DNA from: Pseudomonas yamanorum
Lineage (GTDB): Bacteria; Pseudomonadota; Gammaproteobacteria; Pseudomonadales; Pseudomonadaceae
DNA: 64,000 nt
Reading direction: 5' to 3'
NCBI RefSeq assembly: GCF_013386765.1
Contig: NZ_JACARE010000025.1
Coordinates: 74,507 to 138,506, forward strand
Below the pieces are notes generated by a model. The model had not been told where the DNA came from, ran no database searches, and was given only the letters and a program-made list of their open reading frames with translations. The position numbers and the translations under genes were made by a program. Positions 33,458 to 43,006 of this stretch are shown piece by piece. Every line of letters begins with the position of its first letter. Position 1 is the first letter of the stretch.

Positions 33458-35950
33458 ATGTCGTCACGCACCGCCAGCAAACCCGCCGCATTGGCTCACA
33501 CCTCCACCCCCCTGGTCCCCGCCCTGCTGCTGTTCATCTCCGGCATGGCCGCGCTGGTGTACCAGGTGTTGTGGATCAAGCAGCTGTCGTTGGTTGTGGG
33601 CGTTGAGGTGTACGCAATCACCACCGGCATCAGCGCGTTTTTTGCCGGGCTGGCGTTGGGTGGCTGGCTGTTCGGACGCTGGGCAGATCGCCTGTCGCGA
33701 CCGTTGCTGCTGTATGCAATCCTCGAAATTCTCGTCGCCGTGCTCGGCGTGGGCGCCACTGTCGCCCTGAGCATGGCCGCCAGCCCGTTTGCCTGGCTGG
33801 AGCAACACATCGGCCTGCTGGCGTGGTTCCTGCCGTTTGTGCTGGTGGGCATCCCGGCGCTGTTGATGGGCGGCACCTTGCCGGTACTGGTGCGCTCGCT
33901 GGACATCGACCCCAAGGCCCTGGGCCAGGCCGGCGGCCGCCTGTATGCGGCCAACACCGCGGGAGCCATTGCCGGCACCTTGCTCAGCGCCTTCGTGCTG
34001 ATCGCCACGTTCGGCGTGCGCGGCAGTGCCCTGGTGGCCGCGATGCTCAACCTGCTGGCCGCCGTCGGTGCGCTGATGTATGTGCGGCGTCACACGCCCA
34101 CGCCGATCACTCACACTCGCAGCACCCAACCGGCGCGCCTGGCCCTGGTGCTGTATGCCATCGCCGGTGGCGTGGCGCTGGGCTACGAGGTGGTGTGGTC
34201 GCAATCCATCGTCCAGTTCATGAGCACCCGCACCTATGCGTTTGCCGTGGTACTTGCCACGTACCTGGCCGGGCTGTTTATCGGCAGCCAGTTCATGGCG
34301 CGACGGGTAGAACGCATCCGTGACCCATGGGGCGTATTCGGCCTGCTGATCGCCGGCGCCGGGCTGGTAGCCTTGCTGGAAATCGCCCTGCTGGGCCGCT
34401 GGCTGGTGCTCCTGCAAACCCAGGCCGAAGCCCTGGTGCTGAGCCTGGGCGGCGCCGAACTGCCGGGCATGAGCGCACGCTTTGCAGTGGCGGCACTGTG
34501 CATCGTGTTTGTGCCCACCCTGCTGCTCGGCGCCGCCTTTCCCCTGGCTCTGCGCTTGAGCGTGGGCAGCGAGCAGGTGGGTCGGGATGTCGGCGCCGTG
34601 GTGGCGTTCAACACCCTGGGCGGGATTGTCGGGGTGATGCTCTGCGGTTTTGTGCTGATTCCCTGGCTCGGGCTGGTGCGTACCCTGGGTTTGCTGGCCG
34701 TGATTGCCGGCGCCATCGGCTACATGGCCGTGCGCCGTGGCCACGGGGTGAAGAAAGGCCGGCGCCAGGCGGTGGTCGCTCTCGGCCTGCTGTCACTGGC
34801 AGTGGCGCTGCTGACCCCGGTGGACCGCCTGGCCAAGCTGCTGCCCGGAGCACGCAATGCGAGCCTGGCGTTCTACCAGGAAGGTCGCGGCGCCACTGTT
34901 GCCGTGGTCACCCAGGGCCAGGGCGCGCGGAGTTTTCAGCGCCTGTACATCCAGGGCGTGTCCAACACCGGCGACGCCATGCCGTCCCTGCGCTATATGC
35001 GGGTCCAGGCGTTGTTGCCGCTGTTGATCCATAACGGCGAGCCCCGTTCGGCTCTGGTGATCGGCTTCGGCACCGGAATTACTGCCGGGGCGTTGCTGCG
35101 CTATCCGGGGCTTGAGCACCGGGTGGTCGCCGAGTTGCTGCCATCGGTGATCCAGGCGGCGCCGTTGTTCAAGGGCAACTTCAACGCCGCCAATGACCCG
35201 GGTGTGGATGTGCGCCTGCGGGACGGTCGCCAGGAACTGCTGCGCAACCCACAGGCCTACGACCTGATCACCCTCGAACCACCGCCACCGTCGGCGGCCG
35301 GGGTGGTCAACCTGTACTCCCGCGACTTCTACCAATTGGCCGCCAGGCGCCTGGAGAAAAACGGCCTGCTGGCCCAGTGGCTGCCGCTGCCGACGCAAAA
35401 CCTCGAGGACTCACAGTCCCTGGTGCGCAGTTTCCTCGACGTGTTCCCGTACGCCACGTTGTGGACCAGCGAGTTCCACGAAATGCTGCTGGTGGGCTCC
35501 ATGGAACCCATCGACCTGGATGCCACGCGGATTCGCCAGCGCTTTGAGCAAGCTACCGTGAGCAGCGCCCTCGGCGATGTGGGCATTGATTCGGCCGCCA
35601 CCCTCCTCGCCACCTGGGTCACCGATCGCCAGGGCCTGGAGCGCTTTGCGGGCAATGCGTTGCCGGTCACCGATGACCGGCCGCGTATCGAATACGCACC
35701 CTGGGTACGCAGTAAAGAGATCGCGCGGGTGTTGCCGGCACTGCTGGATTTGCGGGTGCCTGCGCCCTTGCTGAATGCAGACCCGGGGTTCACACGGACG
35801 CTGGCCAGCGAACAACAGCGCCTGATGCAGTTTTATCGCGCCAGCCTGCATGCCTACGACGGCGACCGCGCCGCCTGGGGTCGGGATATCCAGGCGGTGT
35901 TGCAGCAAGACAGTGCCAACCCTTATTACCGCTGGTTTATCGGCCAGTAG
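33458..35950 (+). CDS. Membrane-embedded spermidine-synthase-like protein
   Basis: Protein of 830 aa. The N-terminal 450 residues or so contain about 12-14 hydrophobic segments in two halves (each beginning with AALVYQVLWIKQLSLVVG- or GYEVVWSQSIVQF-like motifs). The C-terminal part has a class I methyltransferase-like fold (SALVIGFGTGITAGALLRYPGLEHRVVAELLPSVIQ). In true spermidine synthases the catalytic loop reads like D-S-x-D-P; here it is YDLITLEPPPPSAAG, so aminopropyl transfer is doubtful. The start at 33458 was chosen to exclude the BIME, through which the frame stays open. The substrate is unknown. Confidence 0.82.
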   Translation: MSSRTASKPAALAHTSTPLVPALLLFISGMAALVYQVLWIKQLSLVVGVEVYAITTGISAFFAGLALGGWLFGRWADRLSRPLLLYAILEILVAVLGVGATVALSMAASPFAWLEQHIGLLAWFLPFVLVGIPALLMGGTLPVLVRSLDIDPKALGQAGGRLYAANTAGAIAGTLLSAFVLIATFGVRGSALVAAMLNLLAAVGALMYVRRHTPTPITHTRSTQPARLALVLYAIAGGVALGYEVVWSQSIVQFMSTRTYAFAVVLATYLAGLFIGSQFMARRVERIRDPWGVFGLLIAGAGLVALLEIALLGRWLVLLQTQAEALVLSLGGAELPGMSARFAVAALCIVFVPTLLLGAAFPLALRLSVGSEQVGRDVGAVVAFNTLGGIVGVMLCGFVLIPWLGLVRTLGLLAVIAGAIGYMAVRRGHGVKKGRRQAVVALGLLSLAVALLTPVDRLAKLLPGARNASLAFYQEGRGATVAVVTQGQGARSFQRLYIQGVSNTGDAMPSLRYMRVQALLPLLIHNGEPRSALVIGFGTGITAGALLRYPGLEHRVVAELLPSVIQAAPLFKGNFNAANDPGVDVRLRDGRQELLRNPQAYDLITLEPPPPSAAGVVNLYSRDFYQLAARRLEKNGLLAQWLPLPTQNLEDSQSLVRSFLDVFPYATLWTSEFHEMLLVGSMEPIDLDATRIRQRFEQATVSSALGDVGIDSAATLLATWVTDRQGLERFAGNALPVTDDRPRIEYAPWVRSKEIARVLPALLDLRVPAPLLNADPGFTRTLASEQQRLMQFYRASLHAYDGDRAAWGRDIQAVLQQDSANPYYRWFIGQ

Positions 35951-35952
35951 TC

Positions 35953-35974
35953 GCCCGGGGCGCGAGCCCCGGGC
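35953..35974. terminator. GC-rich hairpin between convergent genes
   Basis: GCCCGGGGC and GCCCCGGGC pair perfectly around loop GCGA, three bases after the stop of the spermidine-synthase-like gene and eight before that of the DUF3313 gene. There is no T-run, so it may act as an mRNA 3'-end stabiliser or a factor-assisted terminator. Confidence 0.5.
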
Positions 35975-35982
35975 ACAGCACT

Positions 35983-36651
35983 TCAGCGTTTGAGCTTCAG
36001 GTACGACTGGTGCAGGTCCGAGGCCCAACCATCGATCACGCTTTTGACGTCATCGGCCTTCATCACCTGGGAGTCGTTCGACAACGGCTTGCCGGTGCCT
36101 TTGCGCACGACCTGGGCGATGACCTTGCCGCTGCCGCCATCCAGGAACTGGGCTTCGGTGCCCAGGGTGGTTTCCTGGTCGCGAATCCCGGTACCGGTGC
36201 TCACCGCGGCCGCCACCAGGGCGACGGGAATGTACTCATACGGCTTGAGGCTTTCGGTCTTGCTGCTGACCGCCGTGATGGCGGCCCGCACCACGATCAC
36301 CCCCGGGCCAGGCCCGTTGGCCAGCGGCAGGGACTTTTCCAGTTCGCGCTTGAGGGCCTGGTTGTAGTAGCTGTTGATGCCCTGCAAGGTGCTGTCGGGA
36401 ATTTTCGTAGTGGCTTGCGGCTTGGGGTAGAACTGCGTGGGTTCGATGTAAACGGCGGTATAGCGGCTCAGGTTCAGGTCGGGGTCAACCCAGCGCATCA
36501 CTTCTGCCCCCGACGGCGACTTGGCCTCCTTGAGGTGGCTGTAGTCGGAGAGAAACCCGGAGTATTCGTCCGGCTGCGTCACCTTGCTGGAACATCCCAC
36601 CACCCCGATTGAGGCAATGCATACGGTGCCGATCATTAGTCCTAGCTTCAT
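35983..36651 (-). CDS. DUF3313 lipoprotein
   Basis: Lipoprotein of 222 aa. The lipobox is GVVGC with Cys20 as the lipidated residue, and the following SSKVTQ lacks an inner-membrane retention Asp. So it probably goes to the outer membrane. DUF3313 features include EYSGFLSDYSHLKE, VMRWVDPDLNLSRYTAVYIEP and the C-terminal DGWASDLHQSYLKLKR. GGGAG precedes the ATG. The function of the family is unknown. Confidence 0.85.
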   Translation of the reverse strand: MKLGLMIGTVCIASIGVVGCSSKVTQPDEYSGFLSDYSHLKEAKSPSGAEVMRWVDPDLNLSRYTAVYIEPTQFYPKPQATTKIPDSTLQGINSYYNQALKRELEKSLPLANGPGPGVIVVRAAITAVSSKTESLKPYEYIPVALVAAAVSTGTGIRDQETTLGTEAQFLDGGSGKVIAQVVRKGTGKPLSNDSQVMKADDVKSVIDGWASDLHQSYLKLKR

Positions 36652-36847
36652 CGTCGAACTCCCTGGCTGTCATCGAAGGAACACTGAGCTTGTAGGTATA
36701 GCCAACTCTGGAAAAATAGCCCGCCTCACCTTGCAGGTTGCGAGCTATTTCACAGCACACATTTGACAGGCATGCGCCCAACGTCAAAGCTGCACAAAGC
36801 TTAAGCGCGCCACTAGAGCGTCAATGCATCGGACATCGGAAGTCGCA

Positions 36848-39106
36848 ATGCCCAAGCCTGACAATAAAGCCGTACCTCCCCGTGATTCATCCAGCCGTTA
36901 CCTGTACCCCGTCGTGATCGCCTTGTTGCTGTTGGCCATGGCCGGGATCTGGTTTTTTCTCCAGGCCAGCACGCCCAGGCTGCCCGTGGCGGCGCCGGCA
37001 CCGGCGCCTGTGACCCAGCCTGTGGCGGTCGTGCCCCCGGCAACCATGGTCGATGAGCAGCAATGCCAGGGCTGCCACCAGGCCCAGGTCAAGGACTGGC
37101 AAGGCTCGCACCACCAGTTGGCGATGCAGGCTGCCACGCCGGAGACGGTGCCGGCCGACTTCAACGATGTGTCGTTCAGCAGCGAAGGCGAGACCACCCG
37201 TTTCTCCCGTCGGGGCGACGAATTCTGGGTCAATACGCCCGGTGCCGACGGCAAGGCCGCGGACTTCAAGGTGGCCTATACCTTCGGCATCGCACCGTTG
37301 CAGCAATACCTGATCGAGGTCGGCGACGGGCGCTTGCAGGCCCTCGGCGTGGCCTGGGATACGCAAAAAAACCGCTGGTTTCACCTCTACCCGGGCCAGG
37401 GCGTGAACTTCAAGAACCCGCTGCACTGGAGCAAACCCAGCCAGAACGCCAACTTCATGTGCGTGGAGTGCCACACCACCGGCTACAAGCGCAATTTCGA
37501 GGCTGCCAAAAACAGCTTCGACAGCCAGTGGAACAGCCTGGGGGTCGGCTGCCAGGCGTGCCATGGCCCGGCGTCGAACCATGTGGCATGGGCTGCGAAA
37601 AAAAGTGACTTGCTGCATGCAGGCTTTGCCGTGAACCTGAAGGACAAAGACGCCACCGTCGAGCTCGAAACCTGCGCCCGTTGCCACGCCCGCCGTGCTC
37701 CCCTGGGAGACGGCTATACCGTCGGCAACCGCCTGATGGACGACTACCTGCCCAGTGTCCTGACCCGCGAGCTGTACGCGCTGGACGGCAAGATCAAGGA
37801 TGAAGTGTTCGAACACGGCTCCTTCGCCCAAAGCAAAATGGCCGACAAGGGCGTGCGCTGCAGCGACTGCCATAACCCCCACAGCGCCGAACTCAAGGCC
37901 CCGGGCAATGGCGTGTGCCTGCAATGCCACAACACCGCAGGCAAAACCCCGGTGCCGACGGTGGACGGTCGCGGGTTGCAGGCCAAGAACTACGACTCCC
38001 CCGAACACACCCGCCACGCAGCCGGCGAGCCGGGTTCGTTCTGCGTCGATTGCCATATGCCGGGCAAGTTCTACATGGGCAATGACTGGCGGCACGACCA
38101 CAGTTTCAGCATCCCGCGGCCCGGGGATAAGGTCAGCGAACAGTTCAAGCTATGGAGTGCCAGCGAACCCGAGCATGCACCGCGTTACGCCGAGAGCATG
38201 GCGTTGATCCGTGGCGGCCAGCCGGGTGCGGCGCAGGCGCTGTATGACCAGTTGGCACGCAACGACCTGCCAGCGATCCAGCGCGCGACCCTACTCGCTG
38301 AACTGCCCAACTACCCGAGTGAGCAGGCGTTGAAGCTGGCGACCAGGGAGCTGGGCAACCCGGCGCCGCAGGTACGTGAGAGTGCAGTGCGCGCGATCAG
38401 TGCGTTCCTGCCGCCACCTGAGCGGGTGGCGTTGTATGGACCGTTACTGCGGGACCCGGTGCTGGCGGTGCGGATCATCGCCGCCCGGGACCTGTTGAGC
38501 GCGTCCGGACAAGGCCTTGGGCCGGCCTGGGACAAAGCGATCGTGGAATACGAAAATGTGCAACTGAGCCTTCTGGAGCGGGCCGAAGCCAACCTCAACC
38601 TGGCCATGCTGTATCAGGCCAGCGGCCGGGGCGACAAGGTTGAAGCACAACTGCGCACCGCGTTGCTGCGAGACCCGGACTTCTTCCCGGCGCTGGTGAC
38701 CCTCGCGCAATGGCTGGAAGCCAATGGTCGGTCACAGGAGGCGCGCACGCTGATAGCGGACAACCTCAAGCAGCATCCGGAGGCGGCACTGTTGCAGCAC
38801 ACTCAAGGGCTGATGCTGATTCGGGCCGGGGATACGGCCAACGCCATGCCGCACCTGCGCGAAGCAGCACGGCTGGAGCCGGCGAATCCACAGTACAACT
38901 ACGTGCTGGCGGTTGCGCTGCATGACAGCGGGCACGTGGATCAGGCCTGTGAGCAACTGGAAAAGCTGCTGGCGTTGCAGCCGTATAACCGCAATGCACG
39001 GCTGTCGCTGATCCAGTACTACCTGGAGAACGGAAAAGAGCCCAAGGCGCAGGTGGTGATGCAGTCGTGGAAGAAGCTCAACCCTGGAGATCCGGCGTTG
39101 AAGTGA
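36848..39106 (+). CDS. Seven-haem cytochrome c with HEAT- and TPR-like repeats
   Basis: Membrane-anchored periplasmic protein of 752 aa. After one N-terminal anchor (YPVVIALLLLAMAGIWFFL) and a Pro/Ala linker come seven CxxCH haem sites: CQGCH, CVECH, CQACH, CARCH, CSDCH, CLQCH and CVDCH. CVECHTTGYKRN and CHGPASNHVAWA resemble cytochrome c-554-like domains. The C-terminal third is HEAT-like (LATRELGNPAPQVRESAVRAI) then TPR (LNLAMLYQASGRGDKVEAQLRTALLRDP; AMPHLREAARLEPANPQYN). The start at 36848 has GGAAG upstream; an ATG at 36824 adds eight residues. Multihaem cytochromes with TPRs are uncommon in aerobic pseudomonads; the electron partner is unknown. Confidence 0.88.
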   Translation: MPKPDNKAVPPRDSSSRYLYPVVIALLLLAMAGIWFFLQASTPRLPVAAPAPAPVTQPVAVVPPATMVDEQQCQGCHQAQVKDWQGSHHQLAMQAATPETVPADFNDVSFSSEGETTRFSRRGDEFWVNTPGADGKAADFKVAYTFGIAPLQQYLIEVGDGRLQALGVAWDTQKNRWFHLYPGQGVNFKNPLHWSKPSQNANFMCVECHTTGYKRNFEAAKNSFDSQWNSLGVGCQACHGPASNHVAWAAKKSDLLHAGFAVNLKDKDATVELETCARCHARRAPLGDGYTVGNRLMDDYLPSVLTRELYALDGKIKDEVFEHGSFAQSKMADKGVRCSDCHNPHSAELKAPGNGVCLQCHNTAGKTPVPTVDGRGLQAKNYDSPEHTRHAAGEPGSFCVDCHMPGKFYMGNDWRHDHSFSIPRPGDKVSEQFKLWSASEPEHAPRYAESMALIRGGQPGAAQALYDQLARNDLPAIQRATLLAELPNYPSEQALKLATRELGNPAPQVRESAVRAISAFLPPPERVALYGPLLRDPVLAVRIIAARDLLSASGQGLGPAWDKAIVEYENVQLSLLERAEANLNLAMLYQASGRGDKVEAQLRTALLRDPDFFPALVTLAQWLEANGRSQEARTLIADNLKQHPEAALLQHTQGLMLIRAGDTANAMPHLREAARLEPANPQYNYVLAVALHDSGHVDQACEQLEKLLALQPYNRNARLSLIQYYLENGKEPKAQVVMQSWKKLNPGDPALK

Positions 39107-39129
39107 ACCGGGCTCCTTCATGCCCCCGC

Positions 39130-39963
39130 TCAACCATCCGTAGAACGCGTCAACGCCTCCCACTGATCGATATCCCGCAGCGATTGCGCGAGCTTTTCCC
39201 GCACATACCCCAGCGCATCACTGCCCAGCAGCAGGTGCGCCGGTGGGTTGTCGCTGGCAATCAGCGTCAACATCGCCTGCGCGGCTTTTTGCGGGTCACC
39301 CAATTGGTGGCCGCTTTTCGCTTCCCGCGCCTGGCGCACCGGATCGAAGCTGGCGTCGTAATCGGCAATGCTGCGGGGCGTGCGCTGCATCGAGCGGCCG
39401 GCCCAGTCGGTGCGAAACGAGCCCGGCGCCACGGCCGTGACGAAAATGTTGAATGGCTTGAGTTCCTTGCTCAGGGTGTCGGAGATGCCCTCCAGCGCGA
39501 ACTTGCTGGCGCAGTAGTAGGCGATGCCCGGCATGGTAATGGTGCCGCCCATGGACGTGATGTTGATGATGTGCCCGCTGCGGCGCTGGCGGAAGTACGG
39601 CACGAAGGCCTTGGTCACGGCAACCGCGCCGAATACGTTGACGTCGAACTGACGACGCATTTCTTCCAGCGGCGACTCTTCGAAAATGCCTTCGTGCCCA
39701 TAACCGGCGTTGTTCACCAGCACGTCCACCGGGCCGAAGCGGGTCTGCACCTCGGCAACGACGCTGTCGATCCGCTCAAAGTCGGTGACATCCAGGATTA
39801 CCCCATGGGCACGTTCTGCAGACAACGCTTCAAACCCTTGCAAGGCCTCCTGGTTGCGTACGGTGCCAATGACGCGGTGGCCGGCAGCCAATGCCTCTGC
39901 TGCCAGCGCTTTGCCAAAGCCGCTGCTGATGCCGGTGATGAACAGGTTTTTTTGCGTACTCAT
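39130..39963 (-). CDS. SDR-family oxidoreductase
   Basis: Classical short-chain dehydrogenase of 277 aa: cofactor motif ITGISSGFGKALA (TGxxxGxG), NNAG, catalytic serine in INITSMGG, and YYCASK with Tyr and Lys. The layout (VNNAGYGHEGIFEESPLEEMRRQFDVNVFGAVAVTKAFVPYFR) matches the common oxidoreductase group often annotated as 3-oxoacyl-ACP-reductase-like. It is convergent with the cytochrome gene and stands alone. Substrate unknown. Confidence 0.87.
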   Translation of the reverse strand: MSTQKNLFITGISSGFGKALAAEALAAGHRVIGTVRNQEALQGFEALSAERAHGVILDVTDFERIDSVVAEVQTRFGPVDVLVNNAGYGHEGIFEESPLEEMRRQFDVNVFGAVAVTKAFVPYFRQRRSGHIINITSMGGTITMPGIAYYCASKFALEGISDTLSKELKPFNIFVTAVAPGSFRTDWAGRSMQRTPRSIADYDASFDPVRQAREAKSGHQLGDPQKAAQAMLTLIASDNPPAHLLLGSDALGYVREKLAQSLRDIDQWEALTRSTDG

Positions 39964-40032
39964 AGGAAATGGCCCTCGGTGGATGTGTACCCATGGTAGC
40001 CAGGTAATCAGTGTCGACCTATGCCGGTAAAT

Positions 40033-40215
40033 CTATGAGGCTTGCCTATTCCTATGATCCTTGCGAGCCACCGCCCGCTGCTCAGTGAGTTGTTTCTGCT
40101 CTTGCTTGAATTGCTGCTGCCAGCGCGCCAGCGCTTCAGCCCCGTCCGATGCCTGCACCGTTACCGGCGCAGACACGATCATCCCGAAAAGCGTCCAGAC
40201 AAGGAGTTGCTTCAT
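40033..40215 (-). CDS. Small secreted protein at the end of the efflux operon
   Basis: Protein of 60 aa. A signal peptide (MKQLLVWTLFGMIVSAPVTVQA) is followed by a 38-residue, very polar Gln/Lys/Arg-rich helix (LARWQQQFKQEQKQLTEQRAVARKDH). It begins one base after the FUSC stop codon, so it belongs to that operon. I do not recognise a family; it could be an accessory subunit of the pump. Confidence 0.6.
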   Translation of the reverse strand: MKQLLVWTLFGMIVSAPVTVQASDGAEALARWQQQFKQEQKQLTEQRAVARKDHRNRQAS

Positions 40216-40216
40216 T

Positions 40217-42088
40217 TCATCTCACCTTCGTTGTGTTTGCTGAAACCTGTGTGTACTGGTCGAGCAGCCCGGCCAAATCCTGGTAGCAAGCCGCCAGCTC
40301 GTGGGCGCCCAACCGGGTCAATGACCTGGAGGTTCGCCGCGCCTGGGCCGCGCTGACAGAAGAATGGGCGGCGTACCGGGAAATGCGCCGAGCGCCGGTT
40401 TGTGCGCATCTGGCGATCAATGAGTCAGGCTCCAGGTCGCGGGTCTTGCGGTGCAGTAACCTCAACTGTCGACCCAACTGAAGCGACACGGCACCCGCCT
40501 CATCGGTGCCCGACACCGCCTGCAGGGCAACGAGGCGTTGCTGTTGGGTGGCCTGCCACTTCAGCAGGTCCATACGATGCCCATGACGCAGCAACCGGCG
40601 CGTGTCGTTATGCAGTGCCTTGCGCAGGACGTGGGCGTGGCTGGCGGGTTTTCCCGGCAGCAGCTGGAAGGCCAACAGGCAGATGGCAAGCGTCACCATC
40701 CAGGCGAGGGCCTGATTGGCGAAGTCGGTGAAGTCGTATTGGGCGGTCCCGGCGGTACCGACCAGCGTGTTGAAGGTAATCAGGTAGGCGATGCCTTGCA
40801 GGGCATGGCGCGCCCGGGTGGTGGCATGAATCCCGACCGTCCAGAACGCAGTCAGCACCACCGTGAGCAACCCGAAACCGCTGATGTGTGGCAACAGCAG
40901 GAACTTGCACCCTGCCGCCGCCAGTATTCCGTAGAAGGTTCCCCTGGCAAGGCTCGTGATGCCTTGTTCGGGCGCCGGGCTGGTAGCCAGCAAGGTGCAG
41001 TACGGGCCCAGTACGGCCAGCAAGGTTGGCCCCTGATCCCAGCCGGTGAGATACCACACTGCGGCGGTGCCCAGGGTGGCCAGCAACGCTCGCACAGCAT
41101 TACGCAGTGCAGCGCCGTAGTGTCGGTGGAAGCCCACGGCGCGGGCAGGTGTTTGGGGTGCGCGCTCAAGGCAGGCGAAACTCGACAAGGCACTGGCCAG
41201 GTTGTCCAGCTGCTCATTCAAGCGCGGTTCGCTTGCACGGCTTTCAAGGCTGCATTGCAGCGCCCGGACACGATCGGCCGCCATGGAAAACCCGGGCATG
41301 GTTTCAGCCAGCTGTTGCAGCTGCGCACCGATATGAGCGTGGGAAGGCCACGCACACTCGTCCAGCACCACGGCATGCAGGTACGCAAGTCCTGCCTGGA
41401 GGGTCGCGAGCCTTGCGCGGATCAGCACCGACTCCCCCCGGCCGATGCCGAGAAGGTCGTCCACCTTGCTGATATCAACGGCCAGCGGGCCTTGCGCAAT
41501 CGCCGGCGCGCCGTCAGTGCGCATGGCCAACAGCCGCAAGGTGCGGGATGAAACGTCGCGAAGTGCCGCGTTCAGTGAGCGCTCCACCGTCTTGCGGCTG
41601 AACAGCGTGGCCACCAGGCTCAGGCTCACCACGCCAAGTACAACGGCCGTGCCCCGCCCCACGATATGCTCGAAACCTTGCTGCGGCTCGACAATGGCGG
41701 GGCCCAGGGCAAGGCAAACGGTGTAGCCGGCAACCACCGCCGCCGTGGCCTGGTAGTGCCGAAGCACGGTCATGGCTCCGACACAGAGGCCGAGCCACAC
41801 GCCGATTCCGAGAATGAACAGCAGCATTTTCTGGGCGAACAGGCTGGTCAGCACCAAGGCCACAACCAACCCCACCAGGGTGCCCAGCGCCCGGTTGAAA
41901 CCCTTGCCCACCACCGCGCCCTGTAGCGGATGGATCAGCAACAACACGGTTGAAGCGGCCGAGAACGGCGAATCCAGGTGTAGCTGGAACCCCAGCCACA
42001 GGGCCAATGAGGCCGCCATCAGGCTGCGCAGTACGTAGCCCGATATCGCAGGTTCCCATGCCCCCAGCATGCGTAGCGCACGTCCCAT
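40217..42088 (-). CDS. FUSC-family inner-membrane transporter (AaeB-like)
   Basis: Membrane protein of 623 aa with two blocks of about five to six hydrophobic segments separated by long cytoplasmic helical regions, the layout of the fusaric-acid-resistance/AaeB family. LIHPLQGAVVGKGFNRALGTLVGLVVALVLTSLF and its second-half counterpart (GAALRNAVRALLATLGTAAVWYLTGWDQGP) are family landmarks. The ATG at 42088 overlaps the stop of the HlyD gene (ATGA). With DUF1656 and HlyD neighbours it should export aromatic carboxylic acids or related compounds. Confidence 0.88.
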   Translation of the reverse strand: MGRALRMLGAWEPAISGYVLRSLMAASLALWLGFQLHLDSPFSAASTVLLLIHPLQGAVVGKGFNRALGTLVGLVVALVLTSLFAQKMLLFILGIGVWLGLCVGAMTVLRHYQATAAVVAGYTVCLALGPAIVEPQQGFEHIVGRGTAVVLGVVSLSLVATLFSRKTVERSLNAALRDVSSRTLRLLAMRTDGAPAIAQGPLAVDISKVDDLLGIGRGESVLIRARLATLQAGLAYLHAVVLDECAWPSHAHIGAQLQQLAETMPGFSMAADRVRALQCSLESRASEPRLNEQLDNLASALSSFACLERAPQTPARAVGFHRHYGAALRNAVRALLATLGTAAVWYLTGWDQGPTLLAVLGPYCTLLATSPAPEQGITSLARGTFYGILAAAGCKFLLLPHISGFGLLTVVLTAFWTVGIHATTRARHALQGIAYLITFNTLVGTAGTAQYDFTDFANQALAWMVTLAICLLAFQLLPGKPASHAHVLRKALHNDTRRLLRHGHRMDLLKWQATQQQRLVALQAVSGTDEAGAVSLQLGRQLRLLHRKTRDLEPDSLIARCAQTGARRISRYAAHSSVSAAQARRTSRSLTRLGAHELAACYQDLAGLLDQYTQVSANTTKVR

Positions 42089-42996
42089 CACATGAACGCC
42101 TGGAGCCACTGCACCAGCCGCCAGCGCGGCGCGGCACCCGCCTCGCTGACCTCAATGCTGGCGGTCATCCCCGCCGCCAGCTCCACGCCCGCCGGCACCT
42201 TGTCCAGCTCGATGCGCACGGGCACCCGCTGGGCCAGGCGTATCCAGCTGAACGTCGGCGCCACTTGGGGCAAACCACTGTTGCTGCGCAACTCGTTGCC
42301 GTCGGCGATGCCTCGGCCAATGCTTGCCACATGCCCTTCAAGCAGCGGTGCATAGCCCATGAGCTTGATAGCGGCCGGAGCGCCGATGTTGACGCCAGAC
42401 AACTTGGTCTCCTCGAAGTAACCGGTGACCCAGAAGCTATGACTGTCGACCACAAAGATATTGGTCTCGCCGGCCGTGGCGTAGTCACCCGGCTGAAGCC
42501 GCAGCTGAGTCACATAGCCGTCCACCGGCGAACGAATCGTCGTGCGGTCCAGGTCGAGCCGCGCATGGGCCAACTGGCTCTGGGCCGCATCCAGGCGCGC
42601 CCTGGCCACCGCCAGGTCGCGGGCCGCGTTGTCGGTTTCCTCCCGGGCAATGGCATCGCCCAGCTGGTTGCGGCGCTTGAGCTGTGCGCTGCGCTGCTCG
42701 AACACACTGCGTGCCTCGGCAAGCTCGGCCGCGCGCTGTTGCTGGGCCAGCAGGTAGCTGCTGCGGTCGATCTGATACAGCAAGGCGCCCTTGGCCACCC
42801 ACTGGTTGTCGCCCACCAGCAGGTGTTCCACCTGGCCGGAGACCTCGGGGGCAATACGGATGACCTGCGCGCTGACCCGCCCGTCCCGCGTCCAGGGCGC
42901 CAGTTCATAGGCGCGCCACAACTGCGTACAGAACAGCAATGCCGTCAGCCCGAGCACCAGGGTCACGAGGGCCTTGAGGATGTGTTTGATCGTCAT
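42088..42996 (-). CDS. HlyD-family membrane fusion protein (AaeA-like)
   Basis: Periplasmic adaptor of 302 aa with one N-terminal membrane anchor. The biotinyl-lipoyl-like halves are VSAQVIRIAPEVSGQVEHLLVGDNQWVAKGALLYQID and LDLDRTTIRSPVDGYVTQLRLQPGDYATAG, split by a coiled-coil hairpin (about residues 85-145). The beta-barrel follows (FWVTGYFEETKLSGVNIGAPAAIKL). It links the FUSC protein to an outer-membrane channel that is not encoded here. Confidence 0.9.
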   Translation of the reverse strand: MTIKHILKALVTLVLGLTALLFCTQLWRAYELAPWTRDGRVSAQVIRIAPEVSGQVEHLLVGDNQWVAKGALLYQIDRSSYLLAQQQRAAELAEARSVFEQRSAQLKRRNQLGDAIAREETDNAARDLAVARARLDAAQSQLAHARLDLDRTTIRSPVDGYVTQLRLQPGDYATAGETNIFVVDSHSFWVTGYFEETKLSGVNIGAPAAIKLMGYAPLLEGHVASIGRGIADGNELRSNSGLPQVAPTFSWIRLAQRVPVRIELDKVPAGVELAAGMTASIEVSEAGAAPRWRLVQWLQAFM

Positions 42997-43006
42997 CGCG
43001 GCGCCT

